From Farysia itapuensis (Eukaryota > Basidiomycota > Ustilaginomycetes > Ustilaginales > Ustilaginaceae), in contig JALBYC010000006.1 in the NCBI GenBank assembly GCA_023212645.1, positions 310,001 through 374,000 on the forward strand: 64,000 bases of DNA, in the 5' to 3' direction. The notes under the pieces are model-generated. The model did no database searches. It worked only from the letters and a program-made list of their open reading frames with translations, and had not been told where the DNA came from. Each line of letters starts with the position of its first letter. Within the stretch, counting starts at the first letter, position 1. Of this stretch, positions 39,027-47,526 are shown one piece after another. The translations under genes were made by a program, and so were the position numbers.

Positions 39027-40499
39027 ATGATGCAACAGAGAGGAGGATCGGCGGGATTTTTCGCGGTCTTGCTCGGTCGCACCCCGAACGACACCGACGG
39101 GGCCATTACTACCACAAATACCCTGTCTAGCACGTCAAATCCACTGAATAATCAGCTCAACACCAAGCCAGTGGCAGAAAGCAAGACCCTCAAACCAGCA
39201 GCAGAAAGCAAGACACTTGCAGCCTACAAGCCGTATCCACCACAACGCGTGAGTGGACAGACCGCCTTTGAAGCTGCCATCAAGAATGCATCCCAAGATA
39301 ACGAGCGTGACATAACCCCGCAAAATACTCAGAACGTCCGCGGAAGCTCCAAGTATATCAACGCAGGTCCATCCACTACTCCCGTCCCTTTGCAGGCTGA
39401 GCCCGACGATCTGCGACCATCTAGAAAGGTTGCTTTCAACACGCCATCCAGCTCGATTCGTCGACAAAAATACGCCTCGGACAGCAGCGCAGATGTGCGT
39501 GGTGAATTGCATTTCTCCAGAGCAACGATCTCGCAGGATCATCGTCCTTACGCCGAACGAAGGCCCTCGTCACAGCCTACTAGGCAGACAAGCCAAGCTA
39601 CCGATCGCACTGAACGCGGTGATTCGTCACGAAAGCAATTACCGAGCAAGAGTAACGGCAATGCTATCCACGACAGGGCCTATTCGACTCGTAAACCTCG
39701 TGAGGAAGACGCGGCAGGAAGTCAGGCCAGGCACGTGACTCATGGTCCACCACGGGACTCGAGACCGCCACGAGATCCTGTCAATGCTCAGCCACGAGAT
39801 ACCGCTAGGTTCTCAACGGGAGACGCAGCGAGACCTCCACCGCGAGACGCGGTCAAATATCGACCGCAAGATGCGTCCAGGTCACAAGCGCGAGACACGG
39901 CCAGAGGATTACCGGGAGGCATGGCCAGCGTAGTCTCCCCAGGCAGAGATTCCACACGAGAACTGTCCAGGAACCAACAACGAGACACGTCCAGAAATCA
40001 GGCCCGAGACACGATCAGACCCCAGCCAGCACCCAGCAACGACCGACCAAAACCCCCTGCAGCTAGTCAGCAAGCGCTGGAGAAGCAGACGGACGTTCTC
40101 GTTCCACCTGTTCGCCGTCCTGTCCCATCCTTTCTGCCGCCGGTTGCCAGCACGGCTGGAAAATTCGACAGCATCGACCAGCCAAAAGCGCGCGTGCGTT
40201 CGCAGGACAAGGCAGATCGTGATCCACAGCCAGGGAATGGCGAACAAATACGTCGTCCAAAGGATGCTGGCCACACAAGACCTAGTAAGGAAAGGGCATC
40301 TAAAAGCCGTTCTGGACCCTCGCCGACGAATCCCCCTAAGGAACTCTACAACGCTAGAAGGGAGAGCGAAGACCGAGCGCAACGTCAGCGCTCGTCGTCC
40401 ACTCGACCAGTTCATCTATACAACAACCTCTCACGTAATCCTCTGTCAAAGGAACACGACCATCGTCATCCTGTCGGGACTCAAGCCACTCAAAGGTAG
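39027..40499 (+). CDS. Unrecognised disordered protein with an octapeptide RD repeat
   Basis: I do not recognise this gene. The 490-residue frame starts at an ATG and has no intron signals that are needed. It is rich in Arg, Ser, Pro, Gln and Asp and almost free of hydrophobic segments, so largely disordered. Residues 47-64 are two copies of a 9-residue unit ending AESKTL. Residues 243-330 hold a degenerate 8-residue repeat, x-R/G/Q-D-x-x-R-x-x, with Asp spaced exactly eight apart from 250 to 290. The C-terminal part has more Arg/Lys and 'KERASKSRSG'. Coding status is supported by length, an in-phase repeat and an ATG context. Basic, disordered and Arg-rich proteins often bind RNA or DNA, but no function is claimed. 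It lies upstream of RAD21 on the same strand. Confidence 0.6.
   Translation: MMQQRGGSAGFFAVLLGRTPNDTDGAITTTNTLSSTSNPLNNQLNTKPVAESKTLKPAAESKTLAAYKPYPPQRVSGQTAFEAAIKNASQDNERDITPQNTQNVRGSSKYINAGPSTTPVPLQAEPDDLRPSRKVAFNTPSSSIRRQKYASDSSADVRGELHFSRATISQDHRPYAERRPSSQPTRQTSQATDRTERGDSSRKQLPSKSNGNAIHDRAYSTRKPREEDAAGSQARHVTHGPPRDSRPPRDPVNAQPRDTARFSTGDAARPPPRDAVKYRPQDASRSQARDTARGLPGGMASVVSPGRDSTRELSRNQQRDTSRNQARDTIRPQPAPSNDRPKPPAASQQALEKQTDVLVPPVRRPVPSFLPPVASTAGKFDSIDQPKARVRSQDKADRDPQPGNGEQIRRPKDAGHTRPSKERASKSRSGPSPTNPPKELYNARRESEDRAQRQRSSSTRPVHLYNNLSRNPLSKEHDHRHPVGTQATQR
39753..40016 (+). repeat. Degenerate 24-bp tandem repeat coding RDxxRxx octapeptides
   Basis: GAGAC/GAGAT-type cores recur every 24 bases through most of this stretch, each encoding Arg-Asp or a variant. 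Third-base differences between units show that the units have diverged for some time while keeping the frame. Confidence 0.7.
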
Positions 40500-40999
40500 C
40501 TCAGGTATCAAGATAGCTAAGGTTGCAAGGTTGCTACAAAGTTGATAAGTTGATCGTTGATCGTTGTAGCGTTGAACAAGACGATTCTTCAATGTAACAT
40601 TTTGAATCGCGTCACGACTTGCACAATTGCATATTGCAGTTCGTCGCGTTAAGATACGTGAAGCGTGAAGTAACGCGGTTCGCGTGTAATTAAAGTAAAG
40701 TAGAGTTTGATTGTGCGTGCAGCAGACCGTCGCACCTGTCATCCCTTCTACACGCCACTGCCCATCTCACTTCCGTGATTCTCGCGTGCTGTGCGCTATC
40801 CGTCTAGGCACATAAACGAGCAACTCAGCAGGTGGAAGTACCGCTCATGAGATTTGAACGAGGCGAAGTGCAAGATACCGTCCTCTGTTCTGTCTAAGCT
40901 CAACTCAGCCAGCAATTGTCCACCTACGACTCTGCTTTGCATCATCCAGTGTTGACGCCCAGGCGCACCTTCCGGCTCTGAGCACTTCTATATCCAGCA
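40500..40999. other. Intergenic: RAD21 promoter region
   Basis: 500 bases between the repeat-protein stop and RAD21. The first part has overlapping short repeats (ggttgcaaggttgct, then gttgataagttgatcgttgatcg, about 40522-40566). The middle holds the cluster of MCB-like cores listed separately. No gene was seen. Confidence 0.6.
40609..40787. promoter_or_regulatory. Cluster of five MCB-like cores upstream of RAD21
   Basis: CGCGT occurs at 40609-40613, 40645-40649, 40681-40685 and 40783-40787, and ACGCG at 40673-40677. The pair at 40673-40685 is inverted, with 3 bases between the cores, and closely resembles the one upstream of RPA2. The cluster sits 213-391 bases upstream of the RAD21 ATG. 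MBF-type G1/S control of mitotic cohesin genes is known in yeasts; binding here is inferred. Confidence 0.6.
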
Positions 41000-43102
41000 A
41001 TGTTCTACAGCGACGTGATCTTGGCCAAACAAGGGCCATTGGCCCGAGTATGGCTCGCAGCGCACTGGGAACGCAAGCTCAGCAAGACACAGTTCTTGCA
41101 AACCAGCATCGAGAAGAGTGTCACCGCTATCATGGGTCAAGAAGTCGTACCCATGGCCCTTCGTCTCTCAGGTCAGCTGCTACTGGGTGTCGTGCGCATT
41201 TACTCACGCAAAGCCAAGTACCTCCTCGACGATTGCAACGAAGCACTGCTTAAAATCAAGATGGCCTTCCGATCTGGCGCAGTGGATATGACCAGCGACC
41301 AGCTAAGCATTTCGCGCACCGCCATCACACTACCAGATATCCGCACTGACCTCGACATTCTCATGCCTGATCACGCCATGAACGATCTTGACATTGACTT
41401 TGAACGCCTCGCCGCCAAGAAGTCGAAGAAGGCGGCCGACAGTGCAGTAGCACACACCGCTCGAGCTGCCGACATCACACTGCCACAAATCGACTACGGC
41501 GCATTTGACGATACATTCGATATCACCTCTGGTATGGACGGCATCGCGTCACAAGACTTTGATCCTGATGGCGGACTCGATCTCGGTCTTGAAGATGACT
41601 TCCCTGAAGTCGAAGGACGCCGCAATGAACAAGGTCAGCTGGTGGACGCGAACGGAGATGTGATCATGGAAGACGATTCGCTCAGCATCGGTGTAGGGCG
41701 AGATGCTCCGAGTGAAGCTGGTCAACGGTCCGTCGCGTCTATGCTCAACCTGGGTATGGAAGGCGACAACACCCTGGGCTCTGCCAGCGGCTCTCGCGCA
41801 CCAAGCATGGGAATGCCCGACTTTGATATGGGCGGAGAAGGGCTGGACCTCGGTCTCGACGATGGATTTACGCGCTTCGATCGCATGGTGACCCCGCCTC
41901 CCGGAGACAACAGCATGGCACTTGCCATGGCAGACATGACACCCAACACTGCTGCACGTATCCGAGACGTCGCACAACAGCGCCAACTCGACGACGCAGC
42001 AACTAAGCAGGCTAAAGCACGTAAGCAGCTTGTCGATGCTCGCACCGAGCTTCCCGAAAACAGATTTGCTGGCATTGGAGGTGCCGGGCAAGCTGCCAAC
42101 CTCGAAGATATCCTGACGGAAGAACGCTACTTGCCCCGCTCCCGCGCCTACCTCCGCCTCCTCACGATTCGACAAGATCCATTCTCCCACTTTTTGCCGT
42201 TCGCCGATCCTTCGAACAAGGACAAGACGTCGCTCTTCCCAGGCTCGAGCAGTCTGGCACCGGAGCTCAGCGAGCTTTTCACGTTCGATCTTGGGGCCAT
42301 GCGACGCCGACGGGCGGCTGGTATTGAGGACAGCCCCAACAAGCGAGCGCGCCTGCACGACTTTGACGATGAGATGGGTGTCGCCCGTCGTGCATACGAG
42401 GGACGCGAGTCCTTAGGGCTTGGTGATGTCGGAGCTGATGATCAAGGCGCCTTTGACTTCAGCATGGGCGGAGACGGAGGCTTCGACGTGCCCGGTATGG
42501 ATGTGTCGATGGGACTTGATCTTGGCGAGGACGCTGCTGGATTGCGACGATCTTCACGCAAAATGCGCGCAGAAGGCGAAGGCGTCGAGGCTGAGACGGG
42601 TCGTCTGCCGGCCCTACTGCGATTGGCGACCCCCGAACTTGTAGACGACGTCGACTCGCTGCAGGTAAGCTCTTCGAACCCCCTCGCTGTGTTTGACGTT
42701 CGACCAGCGGAAGACCGACAGACTCAAGCTGGTGAAGCGGCATTGGCAGCTGCCGAAGACGCGGAGGCATCCAATCAGGGTTGGTCAAAGAGCACTGTAC
42801 GTGCACTTCGCGTCGTCCGATCTCAACTCGGCGCTACGCCCGCTGACGACACGACCACTGAATCTCAAGCAGCCTCTCGCTTCATCGAGCTCGATCCTGA
42901 GAGCAACGAGAAGACGCTTTCCTTCCAGAAGATTTCCAGCAACGCTTCACGCCGAGCCGCTGCCGGCTTCTTCTTCGAGATGCTTGTCCTTGGTACTAAA
43001 GACTGCGTCCGTCTCCAGCAAGACGACGCCTATGGCGATATCAAAGTCGCTGCCAAGGACAATCTGTGGCAGTCCGCGACAGACGCCACTTCAACAGCCT
43101 GA
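41000..43102 (+). CDS. RAD21: Mitotic cohesin kleisin Rad21/Scc1
   Basis: Kleisin subunit that closes the SMC1-SMC3 cohesin ring and is cut by separase at anaphase. The single exon gives 700 residues. The N-terminal Rad21/Rec8 domain (about 1-110) begins 'MFYSDVILAKQGPLARVWLA', which fits Rad21 rather than the meiotic Rec8. It includes 'RLSGQLLLGVVRIYSRKAKY'. The acidic middle, rich in Asp, Gly and Met, is poorly conserved, as usual. The C-terminal winged helix (about 640-690) has 'ASRRAAAGFFFEMLVLGTKD' and binds the SMC1 head. No intron. It converges with the dehydrogenase gene, 187 bases between stops. The promoter carries several MCB-like cores. Confidence 0.96.
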   Translation: MFYSDVILAKQGPLARVWLAAHWERKLSKTQFLQTSIEKSVTAIMGQEVVPMALRLSGQLLLGVVRIYSRKAKYLLDDCNEALLKIKMAFRSGAVDMTSDQLSISRTAITLPDIRTDLDILMPDHAMNDLDIDFERLAAKKSKKAADSAVAHTARAADITLPQIDYGAFDDTFDITSGMDGIASQDFDPDGGLDLGLEDDFPEVEGRRNEQGQLVDANGDVIMEDDSLSIGVGRDAPSEAGQRSVASMLNLGMEGDNTLGSASGSRAPSMGMPDFDMGGEGLDLGLDDGFTRFDRMVTPPPGDNSMALAMADMTPNTAARIRDVAQQRQLDDAATKQAKARKQLVDARTELPENRFAGIGGAGQAANLEDILTEERYLPRSRAYLRLLTIRQDPFSHFLPFADPSNKDKTSLFPGSSSLAPELSELFTFDLGAMRRRRAAGIEDSPNKRARLHDFDDEMGVARRAYEGRESLGLGDVGADDQGAFDFSMGGDGGFDVPGMDVSMGLDLGEDAAGLRRSSRKMRAEGEGVEAETGRLPALLRLATPELVDDVDSLQVSSSNPLAVFDVRPAEDRQTQAGEAALAAAEDAEASNQGWSKSTVRALRVVRSQLGATPADDTTTESQAASRFIELDPESNEKTLSFQKISSNASRRAAAGFFFEMLVLGTKDCVRLQQDDAYGDIKVAAKDNLWQSATDATSTA

Positions 43103-43289
43103 TCATTCAAGCTAGTCAAAACAAATTCATTTCTACCCTCCGGCCTTTTTCGTTGGTCTTTTTACCCATCTCCTTGTGCCTCTCATTCTGTAGCGCTACA
43201 GCATCTGCAATTCCAAAACTCATGTACAGAGCATCGTACAGCGATATGAAGCATTGACTGTCTCCAGCGACTTTAAGTAAATTTGTGTA

Positions 43290-44384
43290 TCATTGTGAGG
43301 ATTCGGCCTTTTCACCGGTCTGAGACCATTTCTTGAGCATCTCTTTGCGTCCGAAAGGCTCTACACCGGCCGTGACACGGAATCCGGCAGAGAGAGAGCT
43401 CCAGTCGAGGTTACCCGTGCCGCCAATAGCGCGTGCCGAAACCATGTGCTGCCGGGCCAGATCGATAATAGGCAGTGGACAGTCTACGCTTTCGCCCAAC
43501 TTGATAATGTGCGACGCATCCTTGATGCCTCCACTGAGCGTGAAGCCATTCTCGCCGGTGAAATTGCTGTCGAGGATCTTCTTGCCGTAACCCAGCGCCG
43601 AGGGTGCAGGGTAGAACTCTTCCAGCCAATCATACAGACGATCGCTTCCAACTCCGGTCTTGTCGGCAAGCGTCATGGCCTCTGAGAGCATCTCAATGGT
43701 GGAGATGATGATGGAGTTACCAATCAGCTTGAAACTGGCTGCCCGCTCTGGATTCGAGCCAAAATCCATGATTTTGCGTCCCATGGCCGGTACAAGGAAT
43801 TGAGAGGCAAACTTTTTCGAGTTATATGGTCCAGCTACGGCAAACACGAGCTTGGCTGTCTCAGCCATAGGTGGTGGACCGAATGCAGGCGCAGCGACAA
43901 AGTGTCTCTTGGGTTGCGCGGAGATTTTGCGCTCCAGCTTGCCCGTCGTTTCAGGGTAGAGAGTGCTGGTATCAACGAAAAGGGTCGTGAAGCCCGAAGA
44001 GATACGCTCCTGACTTGCGTGACCAACTCGCTTCTCCTCGGCGGCAATGAGTGCGTCGTAGATTTCTTCAGCAGCGGTGTCATCTGAGAGCGAAGTGAAG
44101 ATGAGATCACAGCGAGAACCAATATCTTCCACAGAGCCTACTGCCTTGATCAGGCCATCATGCTCTTCCTCGAGCGCCTTGGCTTTCGAGGCGGTGCGAT
44201 TAAAGACCAGCAGGGGTGGCAGGGGCGGTGACATGTTGCGCATGTGCTTGGCTAGATTAACTGCCATCCTTTTGCCCATGTTTCCGAGACCGATCCATCC
44301 TACCTGATGCTGCGGATGAGGTGTGCTGGGCGTGCTGTAAGGCACGTTGACGTTGCCTTTGGCAAGCTCACTTCCGAGTGACAT
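43290..44384 (-). CDS. Beta-hydroxyacid dehydrogenase (3-hydroxyisobutyrate dehydrogenase family)
   Basis: NAD(P)-dependent oxidoreductase of the 6-phosphogluconate/3-hydroxyisobutyrate dehydrogenase superfamily. It has 364 residues from the ATG at 44384 ('MSLGSELAKG'), chosen because the Rossmann fold follows shortly. An upstream extension to 44621 would run almost into the divergent VMA9 gene. The dinucleotide motif is GLGNMG (residues 32-37). The substrate-side 'VDTSTLYPETTGKL' and the catalytic-lysine region 'AASFKLIGNSIIISTIEMLS' fit the family. 'GGIKDASHIIKLGESVDCPL' in the C-terminal helical domain also fits. No clear mitochondrial presequence is visible, unlike classic valine-pathway enzymes, and the C-terminus has no PTS1. 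The exact substrate is unknown. Confidence 0.85.
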   Translation of the reverse strand: MSLGSELAKGNVNVPYSTPSTPHPQHQVGWIGLGNMGKRMAVNLAKHMRNMSPPLPPLLVFNRTASKAKALEEEHDGLIKAVGSVEDIGSRCDLIFTSLSDDTAAEEIYDALIAAEEKRVGHASQERISSGFTTLFVDTSTLYPETTGKLERKISAQPKRHFVAAPAFGPPPMAETAKLVFAVAGPYNSKKFASQFLVPAMGRKIMDFGSNPERAASFKLIGNSIIISTIEMLSEAMTLADKTGVGSDRLYDWLEEFYPAPSALGYGKKILDSNFTGENGFTLSGGIKDASHIIKLGESVDCPLPIIDLARQHMVSARAIGGTGNLDWSSLSAGFRVTAGVEPFGRKEMLKKWSQTGEKAESSQ

Positions 44385-44652
44385 GATGGACAAGCAGAGG
44401 TAGTGGTGGAGGAAGGAAGGGCTTTCTCCATATTCTTGTTGGCGGCTTGATGACGCAGGGTCATGCGCGCACAGATCAGCGTTTGGCCGACAGCATGTTA
44501 GAGTAGAATTTTCGCTCATTTCTGTAAAATCTCGACGTGTACGGTCACCCCTATAGTAGGCCTCATTCGGTGCATAGCCTCTTACGTCGCTCCTTCGCTG
44601 ATAGCCAGGCAATCTAGCCATCTCACCAAGCTATCGCAGAACGACAGCCGTC

Positions 44653-45015
44653 ATGTCGGGCTGGACAACAATATGGGTGCTTCTCATCGTCGTCGGCGCT
44701 AGCAGTGGTGCGTGGGTCTCGACGCCAAAGGGCCCTAATCAAGTGTAAGTGATCTATAGCTCTTTCACCGCGACGACATCAGCTGAACGACTTCCACTTT
44801 GAACACAGTCTTATTCGCACGTCTGTAGTGCTCGCGTTGACTTGCATGTACCTTATGTGGTTCATCATCTACATGGCTCAGCTTCATCCAATCGTCAGTA
44901 AGTATATCTGCCATCGGTGCGTTTGATGATCTTGTTTCGCTGATCATCGCCATCTCCCGCCGTGCTCCATCTTGCAGAGCCGAAAAGATCAGACGTGCGC
45001 TTTCTCGCACATTGA
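44653..45015 (+). CDS. VMA9: V-type H+-ATPase subunit e (Vma9)
   Basis: Tiny membrane subunit of the Vo sector of the vacuolar proton pump. Three exons: 44653-44744, 44809-44897 and 44978-45015, giving 72 residues (yeast Vma9 has 73). The first helix is 'TIWVLLIVVGASSGAWV', followed by 'TPKGPNQV'. The second is 'VVLALTCMYLMWFIIYMAQL', followed by the conserved 'LHPIV' and a basic 'KPKRSDVR' end. Introns are 64 nt (GTAAGT...ACACAG) and 80 nt (GTAAGT...TTGCAG). Both junctions keep the frame, and the order of helices matches the family. No single open frame covers it, so it is easily missed. It shares a 268-bp promoter with the dehydrogenase. Confidence 0.9.
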
Positions 45016-45120
45016 CGCACAAGAAATGCTCGTAGACTCTCCAACGCAACCCAAACTTGTACAATATCCCGTCTCAAACGCAATCCAGCTTGTTAATTTC
45101 GACAATGAGGGGTTCTGATC

Positions 45121-47219
45121 CTAGACGGCAGATCTGTGAGTCTGCAGGATTGCGGAAGGACTCTGTCCCCGCGATGTTTGACTCTGCATTGATCCACGCC
45201 GGGTGAAGTCGAGATGGCGAATGATGCGAGTTCGGCGCACCGGTGGGCCGACTATCAGTGGCACTGGATCGTCAAGCTCCCCTATGTAGTAAAGGCCCGT
45301 CTGCAAAGTCAAACTCATGGTCAGCTCTGAGTGCTTCGCTCAAAGACGCAGCGAGTATCTTACCTCGTCCATCTGTACACAGCTGCAGATGTGCCAGGCG
45401 TCTTGCTTGATCTCCACATCTGATTCTCGATCCTTCCAAACTCTGATAGCCGGCTGTGATGTTGAGGCAGCCGTGGCTGTCAAACCTTCGAGGTTGAGAA
45501 TGAACGGGACATCCTTCGAAAATTGAACGTCAGCCAGCGTCCAATTCGAGATCGAGAGTTATTGTACACTTACATTGATGATAAACGCCTTTCCTTCGTG
45601 TACGGTCATTTGCGCCTCTGGAATCTGCTCCCACAATCTGCGGGTGTTCCAGTCTGGCTGTACGAACCTGACCAATGCAGTCTCTTCTGCATACCCTTGG
45701 TTCACCAGGAGCTGGTACATCAACCTGTTGTTGTAGTCCAGCAGGCTCCACAACTCGATCTCGACAAAGAGCTGAGGTGGTCTGTCAGGGTTCTGGAAGA
45801 ATGTCTTGTAATCTCGAATGAGAAGAACTGTGCCTTGCCCAAGAATAAGCAAAGTCTTGGTCTTGATGTCAGGATGCACTGCGGACCAAATCTGCCATGG
45901 CATCATGGTGAGCTGCGCTAGATTCATTGTGTTTGGTCCGTCTTGCCATAAGTTGGGTGACTTTGGCACTAGCTCCTGCTCTTCAAACATTGCACGCGAG
46001 CCCGCATCTGTGATTTCTCTCGGCCTTATGCCGAAGGTTGTCGGGCGAGGACCGCCGTTGGCAAAGTATTGTCCCATGCTCCAAGCCATCTGTTTTGACT
46101 GTCGCGAGAAGACAGAAACCGACTTTGCGCCCATTCCAGTAAGAAAGACGAACTCATCATCAAAGTCAATGTAGGTAATGTTGCCGCTGCTGTGGATACT
46201 TGAGGTAACATTGATGGTTTCCATCAGAGTCTGGTCGGGTACATTCCATAGTTCGACGAATCCGCTTTGTGATGCCATAGCAAGGATAGGATACTGGAAT
46301 CGGTATGCACGAATTGGTCTTGTGGAGCTCAAGACGCAAAGACGCTGATAATGGCCTCGATCTGGGGGTCGACCCAGATCTGGCACCAGGCGTTCGTTAC
46401 GCCATACCTCAAAATGACCCAAGCCAGGCCGATCAAAGATAATGTAGCCATTCGAGAATTCGAGATGCGGGCTCGGCCGGGTTGCGGTCTTCGGAATGTG
46501 CCAAAGGAGCACCTTTGTGGCCTGGTCGTAGACTTGCACTCCACCACTCTGACCGGTGGTAATGATGGTGCCCTCGATGGGGTCTAGCTTGAGCCTCCAC
46601 GCGCCAGGCCCATCTCTCGGAAGCTCAAAGGTCTCTTGATACGGGTCTAGTCCAGATGCTTGTGCGGCTGACGTCGTGGGTATCGTAGAGGCATGGGCCG
46701 AGCGAAATGGTCGTTCATTCGCTTGAAATTTGTGAGTAGAGCTCTCAGCGTAGTGCTCGGCAGAGTATGGACGAGCGTTCCAGTTACAATCTAGCTTCCA
46801 GAGCTGGCAGCATAGCGATCGGAAGGTATCGCAGCTGTCAAAGTATGACGTGACATTTCGCTCTTTGTACCTCGTTATTGCTTGATGCAGATGGCTTTCA
46901 GACGTTTCCTGCTGCTCGGTCGGCAGATCAAGCAGCTGCAAAGTCCCCGTCACTGCGACGAGAGCCGATGCCGCTTGGGACGGGGAGACATAGCGCGATT
47001 GTATCAGCAAGGCTTTCCAGAGACTTTCGTCGTAGCACGACTCTTTCCAGACTGCAAGAACACAGCAGAGAAAGTCAGCTGTGGATCACCGACGGAGTGC
47101 GAGTCCACCAAGCACTCACCTTTGCTGACTTGTGCACACCGACACAGGGAAGCTGGGCCGAGAAAGGAGAGCACGAGAGCAAAGGTCTCGGGGGGCAAAC
47201 GCTGAGCTGGATCGTTCAT
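45121..47219 (-). CDS. F-box protein with a beta-propeller-like region
   Basis: Likely substrate receptor of an SCF ubiquitin ligase. Four exons: 47219-47120, 47051-45574, 45513-45364 and 45300-45121, total 635 residues; introns are 68, 60 and 63 nt with good signals. The F-box is at about residues 8-40 ('LPPETFALVLSFLGPASLC...') and is followed by 'VWKESCYDESLWKALL', a usual post-F-box pattern. The middle (about 180-420) shows WD-like strands such as 'GVQVYDQATKVLLWHIP' and 'GFVELWNVPDQTLMETI', without a regular WD40 count. A C-terminal part of about 200 residues is unfamiliar. The target is unknown. It diverges from the phosphatase gene across 307 bases. Confidence 0.82.
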
Positions 47220-47526
47220 ATTTGCTTGAACAGAAAGTCTGCGCTTCTTCTGACATGAGCTATTGCTATACCATGTAGGTGCAGCAGCACAACCACGTTG
47301 ACATGGCAGTGTTGGGCGTCTCTGCAACTGTCATTGTGATTATAGGTGTGCCAAAGCGGCCGCCTGCGAGTTGCCTCCACACGCGCCACACGAGACCCTT
47401 TTTTAGACCGCTCGGCTATCAACTTCTTCCCACCACCACCAAACCGAGTAAAGGCCCCACCTGGGATGCCAGCGATCACACACCTAGCATAGCCGTTCCC
47501 GAGGTCCATCTCGACTACGTGATGCG
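47220..47526. other. Divergent promoter of F-box and synaptojanin genes
   Basis: 307 bases that serve both genes. A NotI-like gcggccgc lies at about 47359-47366. No other gene was recognised. Confidence 0.5.

Noticed and set aside
41549..42358. 269-residue frame opposite RAD21
   Set aside because: Antisense of the acidic RAD21 middle region; no motif.
44385..44621. N-terminal extension of the beta-hydroxyacid dehydrogenase
   Set aside because: It would fill nearly the whole promoter shared with VMA9 and shows no conserved or targeting features. The ATG at 44384 directly precedes the Rossmann fold.
44765..45064. Two minus-strand frames of 62-99 residues
   Set aside because: They cover the VMA9 exons and introns; VMA9 on the plus strand matches a known family over its full length.
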